From: an uncultured Eubacteriaceae bacterium
Lineage (GTDB): Bacteria > Bacillota > Clostridia > Eubacteriales > UBA1433
Assembly: GCA_937914785.1 (NCBI GenBank)
Contig: CALGIV010000226.1
Span: forward strand, 1 to 5,639
DNA length: 5,639 nucleotides
Direction: 5' to 3'
The translations under genes and the position numbers were made by a program. The notes below the pieces were generated by a model. It ran no database searches, was not told the origin of the DNA, and saw nothing but the letters and a program-made list of their open reading frames with translations. Shown piece after piece: positions 1 to 5,283 of this stretch. The stretch's first letter is position 1, and the number at the start of each line of letters is the position of its first letter.

Positions 1-1
1 G

Positions 2-670
2 TACGGCAGTATAGATACCCGTGAAAAGCGCGTTGCGTATGCAAATCGTGCGATCGGGATATTAAACGGATTGGATAATGCTGTGCGCCTTGAAGGATAT
101 GTGGAATATATCGCTTCGTTATCGAAGATTTCCAAAGCCGTGATCAGTGAACAACTTGCACGTGGCGGAGGGGGTATAACAGAAAAGAATGTTGACAAGA
201 ACAAAAAGAAACCATTGGAGAAAAAACGTGGTGCAATCCGCGCTCAGGAGAAAATTTTACTGATTTTGTCACAAAACAAAAAAATGTACGATAAATATGC
301 AGATTTTATCAGAAATTTAGAGTTTGAAGAAGGAATTTTAAGAGATACGCTGAACAATATAATAGAGAGTAATGATTATCATGGAATATTCTCGCCTGCA
401 TCATATATCGCGCAATTGGAAAATACAGAAGATAGAAGTTATCTTTCGCGCGTTTTTTCAGAAGAGATGAAAGACGACGAGCGTATAAAAGGTTATCTTG
501 ACGTTGTGATGGTGGACAACCTGAACCGGCGCGTTGAGAAGGCAAAAGCCGATTATGCAGAGGCACTTGAAGGGGGGGATCTGAAAGCGGCGAATGAAAA
601 CTTGAATTTGGTTAAAGCTTTAACAAAGAGCATTCAATCCGTGAAAAGTGGGGTGTATAACGATGGATGA
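2..670 (+). CDS. dnaG: DNA primase DnaG, C-terminal part (5' end outside window)
   Basis: DnaG makes the short RNA primers for lagging-strand replication and is recruited by the replicative helicase DnaB through its C-terminal domain. The frame is open from base 2, so the gene enters from the left; only the last 222 residues are visible, and the zinc-binding and TOPRIM catalytic parts lie outside. Residues 1-50 look like the end of the polymerase domain (IDTREKRVAYANRAI, then EGYVEYIASLSKIS, the usual spot for the 'yi..la..l.i' segment). A Lys-rich linker (KNKKKPLEKKRG, about 61-72) leads into an all-helical helicase-interaction domain. It starts at RAQEKILLILSQNK and ends with a long hydrophilic helix containing EALEGGDLKAANENL, typical of DnaG C-termini. 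The position directly before rpoD supports the call. The TTG at 71 is internal, not a start. Confidence 0.9.
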   Translation, partial: YGSIDTREKRVAYANRAIGILNGLDNAVRLEGYVEYIASLSKISKAVISEQLARGGGGITEKNVDKNKKKPLEKKRGAIRAQEKILLILSQNKKMYDKYADFIRNLEFEEGILRDTLNNIIESNDYHGIFSPASYIAQLENTEDRSYLSRVFSEEMKDDERIKGYLDVVMVDNLNRRVEKAKADYAEALEGGDLKAANENLNLVKALTKSIQSVKSGVYNDG

Positions 671-1901
671 AATGAATAAGAATGAACAGTATGAGGATTT
701 TTTAGAGGACGAAGATACTGAAATCGAATTAGAGGCTGGGGAGGACGCGCTAAGCGACGATAAAAGGCGAGTGGAGATTAAAGTATTGCTTGCAAATGTT
801 GCGGAGATTAAACAGCGTGTGCGCGAGCAAAAGAAGATTAGTGATAAAGAGTTTCAGGATACGCTGTCGGCTGTTTCTGAATTGATGCCGGATAAAGTAG
901 AAGATTTGATGGACTTTTTTACGCTGAATGACGTACAGGTGATTGATGAAAAAGGCCGCGCGGAGCCAACTGTGATTGAGGACGAAACGCTGTATTTAAA
1001 AGATGAAGAGGCGGAAGAAGAGGAAGAAGAAGCCGATATCGAATTGCAGATTGCGGCAGCCAGCGAAAATGTGAATGTCAATGATGCGGTAAAAATGTAT
1101 TTAAAGAATATCGGACGCATTGATTTGCTCACACCGGAAGAGGAAACGGAACTGGCCAAAGCCAGCCGCGAGGGAGACCGGGATGCGCGCAACAAGTTAT
1201 CGCAGGCAAATTTGCGGTTGGTGGTGAGTATTGCCAAACGCTATTCCGGGCGCGGCATGACGTTTTTAGATTTGATTCAGGAAGGCAATCTCGGCCTGAT
1301 GAAGGCTGTTGAAAAGTTTGATTATCGTAAAGGCTATAAATTCAGCACTTATGCTACCTGGTGGATTCGTCAGGCTATCACACGTGCGATTGCTGATCAG
1401 GCGCGTACGATCCGCATTCCCGTGCATATGGTTGAGACGATCAATAAGCAGATTCGTCTGCAGCGCAGTATGCATCAATCGCTCGGGCGTGAGCCGTTGC
1501 CGGAAGAGCTGAGTCAGGAGTTAGGCTACAGTGTTGAAAAGGTCATTGAGATTATGAAGATTGCGCAGGATCCTGTTTCGTTGGAAACGCCGATCGGCGA
1601 AGAAGAAGACAGCCGCTTGAAAGACTTTATTCGCGATACGGATTCGCCGGCACCGGAAGATCTGGCGAGCTATACACTGTTGCGCGAACAGCTTTTTGAT
1701 GTGCTGGATTCGTTGACGCCGCGTGAGGCGAAGGTTTTAAAACTGCGTTTTGGGCTGGAAGACGGCAGACCGCGCACCCTGGAAGAAGTCGGTGCGGAAT
1801 TTAAAGTAACGCGTGAGCGCATTCGCCAAATTGAGGCAAAAGCGCTGCGCAAGCTGCGGCATCCGAGCAGGAGTAAGAAATTAAAAGATTATTTACATTA
1901 A
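663..1901 (+). CDS. rpoD: Primary sigma factor RpoD/SigA, 412 aa
   Basis: This is the housekeeping sigma-70 subunit of RNA polymerase, which recognises -10 and -35 promoter elements. Region 1.1 (about 35-92) is followed by an acidic stretch (114-124, mostly Glu). Region 1.2 is at about 138-171 (DAVKMYLKNIGRIDLLTPEEE). Region 2 is at 180-255, with the core-binding and -10-melting signatures DLIQEGNLGLMKAVEKFD and YATWWIRQAITRAI. Region 3 is at 258-335. Region 4 is at 346-400, with the -35-binding helix-turn-helix (LEEVGAEFKVTRERIRQIE). The order and near-invariant motifs make this a group 1 sigma rather than an alternative one. I place the start at ATG 663, which overlaps the end of dnaG by 8 bases and sits 9 bases after AGTGGGG; GTG 648 and ATG 672 are less likely. 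Overlap implies co-transcription and perhaps translational coupling with dnaG. Confidence 0.97.
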   Translation: MDEMNKNEQYEDFLEDEDTEIELEAGEDALSDDKRRVEIKVLLANVAEIKQRVREQKKISDKEFQDTLSAVSELMPDKVEDLMDFFTLNDVQVIDEKGRAEPTVIEDETLYLKDEEAEEEEEEADIELQIAAASENVNVNDAVKMYLKNIGRIDLLTPEEETELAKASREGDRDARNKLSQANLRLVVSIAKRYSGRGMTFLDLIQEGNLGLMKAVEKFDYRKGYKFSTYATWWIRQAITRAIADQARTIRIPVHMVETINKQIRLQRSMHQSLGREPLPEELSQELGYSVEKVIEIMKIAQDPVSLETPIGEEEDSRLKDFIRDTDSPAPEDLASYTLLREQLFDVLDSLTPREAKVLKLRFGLEDGRPRTLEEVGAEFKVTRERIRQIEAKALRKLRHPSRSKKLKDYLH

Positions 1902-1904
1902 GAT

Positions 1905-1931
1905 AAAAAGGCAGCGACAGCTGTCTTTTTT
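1905..1931 (+). terminator. Intrinsic terminator after rpoD
   Basis: Four bases after the rpoD stop, AAAAAGGCAG (1905-1914) can pair with CTGTCTTTTT (1921-1930) across a 6-base loop, giving a 10-bp stem with one G-U pair and ending in a T run. It would separate the dnaG-rpoD transcript from the riboswitch leader that follows. Confidence 0.8.
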
Positions 1932-1946
1932 AATGAGAGATGCAAA

Positions 1947-1964
1947 AGTTAGCATTGACTAACT
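1947..1964. repeat. Perfect inverted repeat over the -35 box (candidate operator)
   Basis: AGTTAG (1947-1952) and CTAACT (1959-1964) are perfect 6-bp arms around a 6-base spacer that contains most of the TTGACT box. The TTAG...CTAA half-sites recall operators of DtxR/MntR-type metalloregulators. The resemblance is by eye, and no regulator gene is in the window. Confidence 0.4.
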
Positions 1965-1982
1965 AATGGTGTCCCTGATATC
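1955..1982 (+). promoter_or_regulatory. Possible promoter for the Mn-riboswitch/CaCA transcript
   Basis: TTGACT (1955-1960) is a good -35 box, but the best -10 candidates (TGATAT 1976-1981 or GATATC 1977-1982) are poor and give a 15-16 base spacing. Transcription from about 1989 would place the aptamer near the 5' end of the RNA, as expected for a riboswitch. The -35 box lies inside a palindrome described separately. Confidence 0.4.
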
Positions 1983-1998
1983 CTTTGGTAAGAAACTC

Positions 1999-2086
1999 TG
2001 TGAGGGAGTAGTTGGCGCTATTCGCGTGACAAAGTCAACATACTGGCCGAATGTGGCCTGGCTTGTCTTAAATAACGAGACTCATG
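1999..2086 (+). promoter_or_regulatory. yybP-ykoY manganese riboswitch aptamer
   Basis: The transcript carries the hallmarks of the Mn2+-sensing yybP-ykoY class. GGGAGTAG (2004-2011) directly follows the 5' strand of P1. A small hairpin comes next (GCG 2015-2017 with CGC 2023-2025). A long arm is then closed by GACAA (2028-2032) with TTGTC (2063-2067); it contains the internal-loop sequence AAAGTCAACATAC opposite TGGCT and an inner GGCC/GGCC stem (2045-2048/2055-2058). AACGAGACT (2074-2082) is the conserved 3' element. P1 pairs TGTGAG (1999-2004) with CTCATG (2081-2086), including two G-U pairs. Members of this class turn on Mn2+ exporters when Mn2+ is high. Here it sits about 97 bases before a cation antiporter gene, matching that role. 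The assignment is by recalled consensus, not by a model search. Confidence 0.87.
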
Positions 2087-2118
2087 TATAGCTTATGCTA
2101 CGCATGTGTCTTTTTTTT
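2078..2118 (+). terminator. Expression-platform terminator of the Mn riboswitch
   Basis: AGAC (2078-2081), CATG (2083-2086), T2087 and TAGC (2089-2092) pair with GCTA (2097-2100), G2102, CATG (2103-2106) and GTCT (2108-2111) around a TTAT loop. The stem has two mismatches, and eight T residues (2111-2118) follow. The 5' half reuses the P1 3' strand of the aptamer (2081-2086), so aptamer and terminator exclude each other. Mn2+-bound aptamer would block termination: a genetic ON switch. Confidence 0.75.
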
Positions 2119-2182
2119 ATCCGTACGTAGCATAATAAAGAAGCGATGTGTTTTTTTATTGCTCTGTGAAAGGAATGTAATT

Positions 2183-3247
2183 ATGGAGTGGGTTATAGCG
2201 ATTGGATTGTTTCTTATTGGCCTGGTGCTGATTGTAAAGGGCGGCGATATTTTCGTCGATGCGGCGACGTGGCTGGCGGAGCGGACGGGGATTCCGAAAT
2301 TGATTATTGGTGCGACGGTTGTGAGCGTTGCGACGACATTGCCGGAGATGCTGGTGTCGTTCTTTGCGGCGGAAGCGGGTAAGGTGGATATGGCGACCGG
2401 CAATGCCATCGGCAGTGTGACGGCGAATACCGGGTTGATTTTGGGAATCGCCTTGATCTGTATGCCGTCGGTTATCAATCGACGGGAGTATTGGTTAAAA
2501 TCATTATTGATGCTCTTAGCGGCGGGCGTGCTGGTGTTGTTTGCTTTTTCCGGGTCTATCGGTGCGGTACCAAACGTCATTTTGATTGTAATTTTTATTG
2601 TTTTTCTTGCGGATAATATTTTTCAGGCAAAAACGGCGATGATGGAAAAGGAAAATACGATTTACAAGTTGTCGGCTTATCAGAAAAGCACAAAAGCGGT
2701 GCGCAATGCAAAAAGAGTGACAGTGCGAACGGCAGAAGTACTTTACGTCGAAAATGTTTTACCGACAGATAAAAAACAGCGCCGGCGTGAAATGTTTGTC
2801 AATGTGTTGAAATTTATCGGCGGCGCTGTTTTTTTAGCGGTAGGCTCCCGATTACTCGTCGACAATGGCAGTAAGCTGGCACTGTTTATCGGCGTGCCGG
2901 AACGAATCATCGCAGTCACGATTATTGCGGTCGGCACGTCACTGCCGGAACTGGTGACGACGCTGACAGCTATTAAGAAAAAGCAAAGCGCCTTGTCGGC
3001 AGGCAACATTATCGGTGCGAATATCATCGATTTATCGCTGATATTGCCGATCAGTTCTTTAATATCCGGCAAAGCGCTGCCGGTTTCTGCTCAGTTCGCC
3101 TCGGTGGACATGCCGGTGTGCCTGTTGATCGCTTTGATCGCGCTGATTCCGATGTTGATTACAAAGAAGTTCTCGCGCTGGCAGGGGGTCGTGATGGTGG
3201 TGTTGTACGTTGTATATTTGATCATTACAACGATCGTTATCGGATAG
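2183..3247 (+). CDS. CaCA-family cation antiporter, probable Mn2+ exporter, 354 aa
   Basis: This integral membrane antiporter of the Ca2+/cation exchanger superfamily (YrbG/NCX-like) should expel a divalent cation in exchange for Na+ or H+. About ten hydrophobic segments form two homologous halves, with a basic cytoplasmic loop between them (about 145-208). Alpha-repeat 1 has TTLPE (51-55) and GNAIGSVTAN (73-82). Alpha-repeat 2 has GTSLPE (251-256) and GNIIGANIID (274-283). The acidic and amide ligands E55, N82, E256 and D283 match those binding Ca2+ in archaeal NCX. The usual GSN of repeat 1 is GSV here, and GSN of repeat 2 is GAN. ATG 2183 follows AAAGGA with good spacing; an in-frame ATG at 2084 would lie inside the riboswitch terminator and is rejected. 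The Mn2+ riboswitch upstream suggests Mn2+ as substrate, which is inference. Confidence 0.88.
   Translation: MEWVIAIGLFLIGLVLIVKGGDIFVDAATWLAERTGIPKLIIGATVVSVATTLPEMLVSFFAAEAGKVDMATGNAIGSVTANTGLILGIALICMPSVINRREYWLKSLLMLLAAGVLVLFAFSGSIGAVPNVILIVIFIVFLADNIFQAKTAMMEKENTIYKLSAYQKSTKAVRNAKRVTVRTAEVLYVENVLPTDKKQRRREMFVNVLKFIGGAVFLAVGSRLLVDNGSKLALFIGVPERIIAVTIIAVGTSLPELVTTLTAIKKKQSALSAGNIIGANIIDLSLILPISSLISGKALPVSAQFASVDMPVCLLIALIALIPMLITKKFSRWQGVVMVVLYVVYLIITTIVIG
2771..2835. repeat. 14-bp perfect inverted repeat inside the CaCA gene, terminator-like
   Basis: AAAAAACAGCGCCG (2771-2784) is exactly complementary to CGGCGCTGTTTTTT (2821-2834), with a 36-base spacer and one further T. A GC-rich stem flanked by an A run and a T run is the form of a bidirectional intrinsic terminator. 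It falls in the codons for residues about 197-218, where the cytoplasmic loop meets the second half of the transporter. Whether it acts on transcription is unknown. Confidence 0.6.
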
Positions 3248-3250
3248 GCG

Positions 3251-4135
3251 TCAGTCGTTGGGGTTTAAATGAATCATACAGTGTTTGACGAGTGGGAATT
3301 GTGTCTCAACGATATCGTGTGCCGAGTGTGCGATGGTGTGTGCATCGCATAGTGGTTGCGTGCCGTCGACACGGATATCGATGTCTACGTAAATTCGATT
3401 GCCGAATTGTCGGGTTTTGATCTCATCAATGCCCAAAATGCCGTCCTGTTTTAAAATGGCTTCACGAATAGCGGTGATGAGGCTTTCATCGCAGGATTTA
3501 TCGGTCATTTTGCCAATGGCATCTAAAAAGATGTCTACGGCGGCCTTGACGACAAACAGGCAGATGACGACGCTGGCAATGGGGTCTAAGATCGGCAGGC
3601 CAAGCCTCGCACCCAAAATGCCGACGAAACTACCGACGGACGAAAGGGCATCGCTGCGGTGGTGCCAGGCGTCGGCCATCAGTGCGCCGGAATTGATTTT
3701 CCTGGCAGCGGCGTGTGTGTACCAGTACATTGCTTCTTTGACGACGATAGAGATAATGGCGGCAATTAAGGCCATCGTGCCGGGAATGGTAAGCTCTCCG
3801 GGCGTACCGGAAAAGATTTTGCGGAGTCCCGCATATCCGATGCCGATGCCGGTAGCACATAAAATGACAGCCAGCAAAATGGCAGCGACGCATTCCAGGC
3901 GTTCGTGCCCGTAGGGGTGTTCTTTATCGGAGTCTTTTGCAGAAATTTTGATGCCGATGATGACGATGAAGGTGCTGAAGACGTCGGAAGCGGAATGGAT
4001 GGCATCGGAGATCATCGCGCCGGAGCCTGAGAGAATGCCGGCAATCAGTTTGAATGCGGATAAGACGACATTCCACAGGATGGTAACGATGGAGACGCGG
4101 ATGGCAAGATTTGTCGTGCTGTTTTTCGTTTTCAT
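3251..4135 (-). CDS. Cation diffusion facilitator (CDF), probable Co2+/Ni2+ exporter, 294 aa
   Basis: This six-helix proton-coupled metal exporter of the CDF family acts as a homodimer in the cytoplasmic membrane. Transmembrane segments lie at about 12-35, 38-60, 84-105, 120-141, 152-182 and 184-205. The metal site appears as H47xxxD51 in helix 2 (DAIHSASD) and H158xxxD162 in helix 5 (DAWHHRSDALSS), with extra acidic residues D44 and D155. KEHPYGHERLE (71-81) is the standard CDF cytoplasmic loop. Residues 215-294 form the ferredoxin-like dimerisation domain with metal-binding His/Asp (D274, H276, H291-type positions). AAAGGAG lies 8 bases before ATG 4135. Sequence motifs alone would leave Zn, Fe, Co, Ni or Mn open; the NiCo riboswitch in its leader points to Co2+/Ni2+. 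Length is normal for the family. The gene converges on the CaCA gene with a 3-base gap. Confidence 0.93.
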   Translation of the reverse strand: MKTKNSTTNLAIRVSIVTILWNVVLSAFKLIAGILSGSGAMISDAIHSASDVFSTFIVIIGIKISAKDSDKEHPYGHERLECVAAILLAVILCATGIGIGYAGLRKIFSGTPGELTIPGTMALIAAIISIVVKEAMYWYTHAAARKINSGALMADAWHHRSDALSSVGSFVGILGARLGLPILDPIASVVICLFVVKAAVDIFLDAIGKMTDKSCDESLITAIREAILKQDGILGIDEIKTRQFGNRIYVDIDIRVDGTQPLCDAHTIAHSAHDIVETQFPLVKHCMIHLNPND

Positions 4136-4187
4136 TGGGATAGCTCCTTTGGTATGGATTGATCGAACAAAGGATGCCCGTGTCGTG

Positions 4188-4215
4188 AGTATAACTTGTA
4201 TGACTTATATAACAA
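4188..4215 (-). promoter_or_regulatory. Weak candidate internal promoter for the CDF gene
   Basis: On the minus strand TTGTTA (4215-4210) and TATACT (4193-4188) are 16 bases apart. If used, this promoter would start RNA downstream of the riboswitch and escape its control. The first box overlaps the U-rich tail of the attenuator, so the match may be accidental. Confidence 0.2.
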
Positions 4216-4246
4216 AACACACCCACAGGACATACCGTACTGTCCC
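4211..4246 (-). terminator. Attenuator hairpin of the NiCo riboswitch
   Basis: On the minus strand GGGACA (4246-4241) pairs with TGTCCT (4232-4227), with two further A-T pairs inside after a one-base bulge and a CGG loop. A U-rich tract (TTTTGTT, 4217-4211) follows about nine bases later. The hairpin takes up CAGT (4242-4239), the 3' strand of aptamer stem P1, so metal binding should prevent it. The delayed U tract makes this a weaker terminator than the one on the Mn side. Confidence 0.5.
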
Positions 4247-4312
4247 ACAGATGTGCATCTGCTGCCGCCTGGCGGCGGCCCGGCTATCATGATTGCTCAT
4301 TGCCTGTTCAGT
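4239..4312 (-). promoter_or_regulatory. NiCo (czcD-type) cobalt/nickel riboswitch aptamer
   Basis: Read on the minus strand, the leader matches the NiCo class closely. P1 is ACTG (4312-4309) with CAGT (4242-4239). The conserved ACAGGC follows. P2 is ATGA/TCAT around GCAA (4300-4289). Then come the joining segment TAGCCGGGC, P3 GCCGCC/GGCGGC around GCCA (4279-4264), the joining segment AG, P4 CAGAT/ATCTG around GCAC (4261-4248), and TGGGACAG, the signature of the metal-binding core. The four-way junction with G-rich joining segments binds Co2+ and Ni2+ cooperatively and activates exporters. The CDF gene starts about 103 bases downstream. P1 is short (4 bp) compared with the characterised example I recall. 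Confidence 0.87.
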
Positions 4313-4321
4313 TATTGATAT

Positions 4322-4350
4322 AGTATAGTGTATTTTGCCAAACTTGTCAA
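4322..4350 (-). promoter_or_regulatory. Sigma-70 promoter of the NiCo riboswitch/CDF transcript
   Basis: On the minus strand a perfect TTGACA (4350-4345) is followed after exactly 17 bases by TATACT (4327-4322). Transcription would start near 4315, a few bases before the first stem of the NiCo aptamer, leaving a leader of about 180 bases before the CDF start codon. Confidence 0.85.
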
Positions 4351-4395
4351 GGTGACGGAAATTGTAACAACGCGTATAAATCTTTGATGTATAAA

Positions 4396-4404
4396 TGGTA
4401 TAAT
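4396..4404 (+). promoter_or_regulatory. Extended -10 promoter for the alpha/beta hydrolase
   Basis: TGGTATAAT (4396-4404) is a consensus -10 box with the TG extension. No good -35 is seen at 16-18 bases (the sequence there is AT-rich), which is usual for extended -10 promoters. It lies about 43 bases before the hydrolase start and diverges from the CDF promoter. Confidence 0.65.
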
Positions 4405-4446
4405 AAGGAAAAATTTCGTTGTATTTTGTGAAAGGTGGAGATATCA

Positions 4447-5283
4447 ATGGAGAAAATGGTCGCTTATCGTGATGTGGAATTGTGTACGCAAAGTTTTGGT
4501 GAGGAAGGAAATAAAGCACTTTTGTTGATTATGGGTTCAGCCAGTTCGATGCTCTGGTGGAATGAGGCGTTTTGCCGTCTGTTGGCGGATAAGGGGTTCT
4601 TCGTTATCCGGTATGACAATCGCGATACCGGGCGTTCGACGAGTTATGTGCTGGGACGTCCGCCGTACAGTTTGGAAGATATGGCGGAAGATGCGATTGC
4701 GGTATTGGACGCTTATGGGATTGAAAAGGCGGTCGTCGCAGGGTTTTCACTCGGCGGCGTGATCGCACAGATTGTCGGTGTTCAATATCCTGAACGCGTC
4801 GCCGGGCTCGTGCTGTTTTCGGCGATGTATCTGGGGCGGGGAGCCGGCAGCCTGCCGGGTATGGATGAGGAGGTAAAAGCCTTTTTCAGCACAGCGGCAC
4901 TGGAGCAGCCGAAGACTGACGAAGAGATCATCGAGTATGCGCTGAGACAATGGCAGACGACGAACAAAAGCAGCCGTCCGCACGATTTGGCTTATGTGCG
5001 CGAGGTGATCGCACTGGACTTAAAGCGCGCACGCAATTATGCGAGCCGCGTCAATCATTCGTTCGTCATGCCGTCTGGAGATGCAGTGTTGCGCGTTGGG
5101 GAGATTACGGCGAAGACGCTTGTTGTGCACGGCACGGAAGATGTGGTATTGCCGTATGCGCATGGGCAGATGCTGGCAAAGACGATATCCGGTGCGGCGC
5201 TTTGTACGCTTGAGGGCGCGGGTCATGAAGTAAATCCGCAGGATTATGAGGTCATTGTCGAACAGATTGCTGCAATGTTTTAG
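4447..5283 (+). CDS. Alpha/beta hydrolase, RdmC/methylesterase-like, 278 aa
   Basis: This soluble alpha/beta-hydrolase-fold enzyme probably acts on an ester or related small substrate, which the sequence does not identify. LLLIMGSASS (25-34) is the strand and oxyanion loop before helix A. RYDNRDTGRST (55-65) is a segment shared with the RdmC/aclacinomycin methylesterase-like group. GFSLGG (99-104) is the nucleophile elbow with S101. HGTEDVVLP (228-236) supplies the acid D232 and EGAGHEV (256-262) the catalytic H260, so the triad is complete. A helical lid lies at about 132-205. There is no signal peptide or membrane segment. ATG 4447 is preceded by AAAGGTGGAG at 6 bases; GTG 4435 lies within that ribosome binding site and is rejected. 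The gene has its own promoter and seems independent of the metal genes. Confidence 0.88.
   Translation: MEKMVAYRDVELCTQSFGEEGNKALLLIMGSASSMLWWNEAFCRLLADKGFFVIRYDNRDTGRSTSYVLGRPPYSLEDMAEDAIAVLDAYGIEKAVVAGFSLGGVIAQIVGVQYPERVAGLVLFSAMYLGRGAGSLPGMDEEVKAFFSTAALEQPKTDEEIIEYALRQWQTTNKSSRPHDLAYVREVIALDLKRARNYASRVNHSFVMPSGDAVLRVGEITAKTLVVHGTEDVVLPYAHGQMLAKTISGAALCTLEGAGHEVNPQDYEVIVEQIAAMF

Noticed and set aside
71..73. TTG at 71 as the start of a separate 199-residue protein
   Set aside because: The same frame is open to the left edge and residues upstream continue the DnaG pattern, so it is internal.
854..1237. Ser-rich 127-residue open frame on the minus strand inside rpoD
   Set aside because: It is a shadow of the acidic GAA/GAG-rich rpoD codons read in reverse and has no ribosome binding site.
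2084..2182. Extending the CaCA gene upstream to ATG 2084 (33 extra residues)
   Set aside because: That stretch contains the riboswitch P1 strand, terminator stem and T8 tract. It has no ribosome binding site, and the extra peptide is Cys/Phe-rich, unlike the family.
3399..3914. 171-residue plus-strand open frame opposite the CDF gene
   Set aside because: It has low-complexity composition and lies wholly within a well-supported CDF gene on the other strand.
4205..4519. 104-residue minus-strand open frame over the CDF/hydrolase intergenic region
   Set aside because: It covers the NiCo aptamer and two promoters and runs into the hydrolase gene; the structured RNA explains the sequence better.
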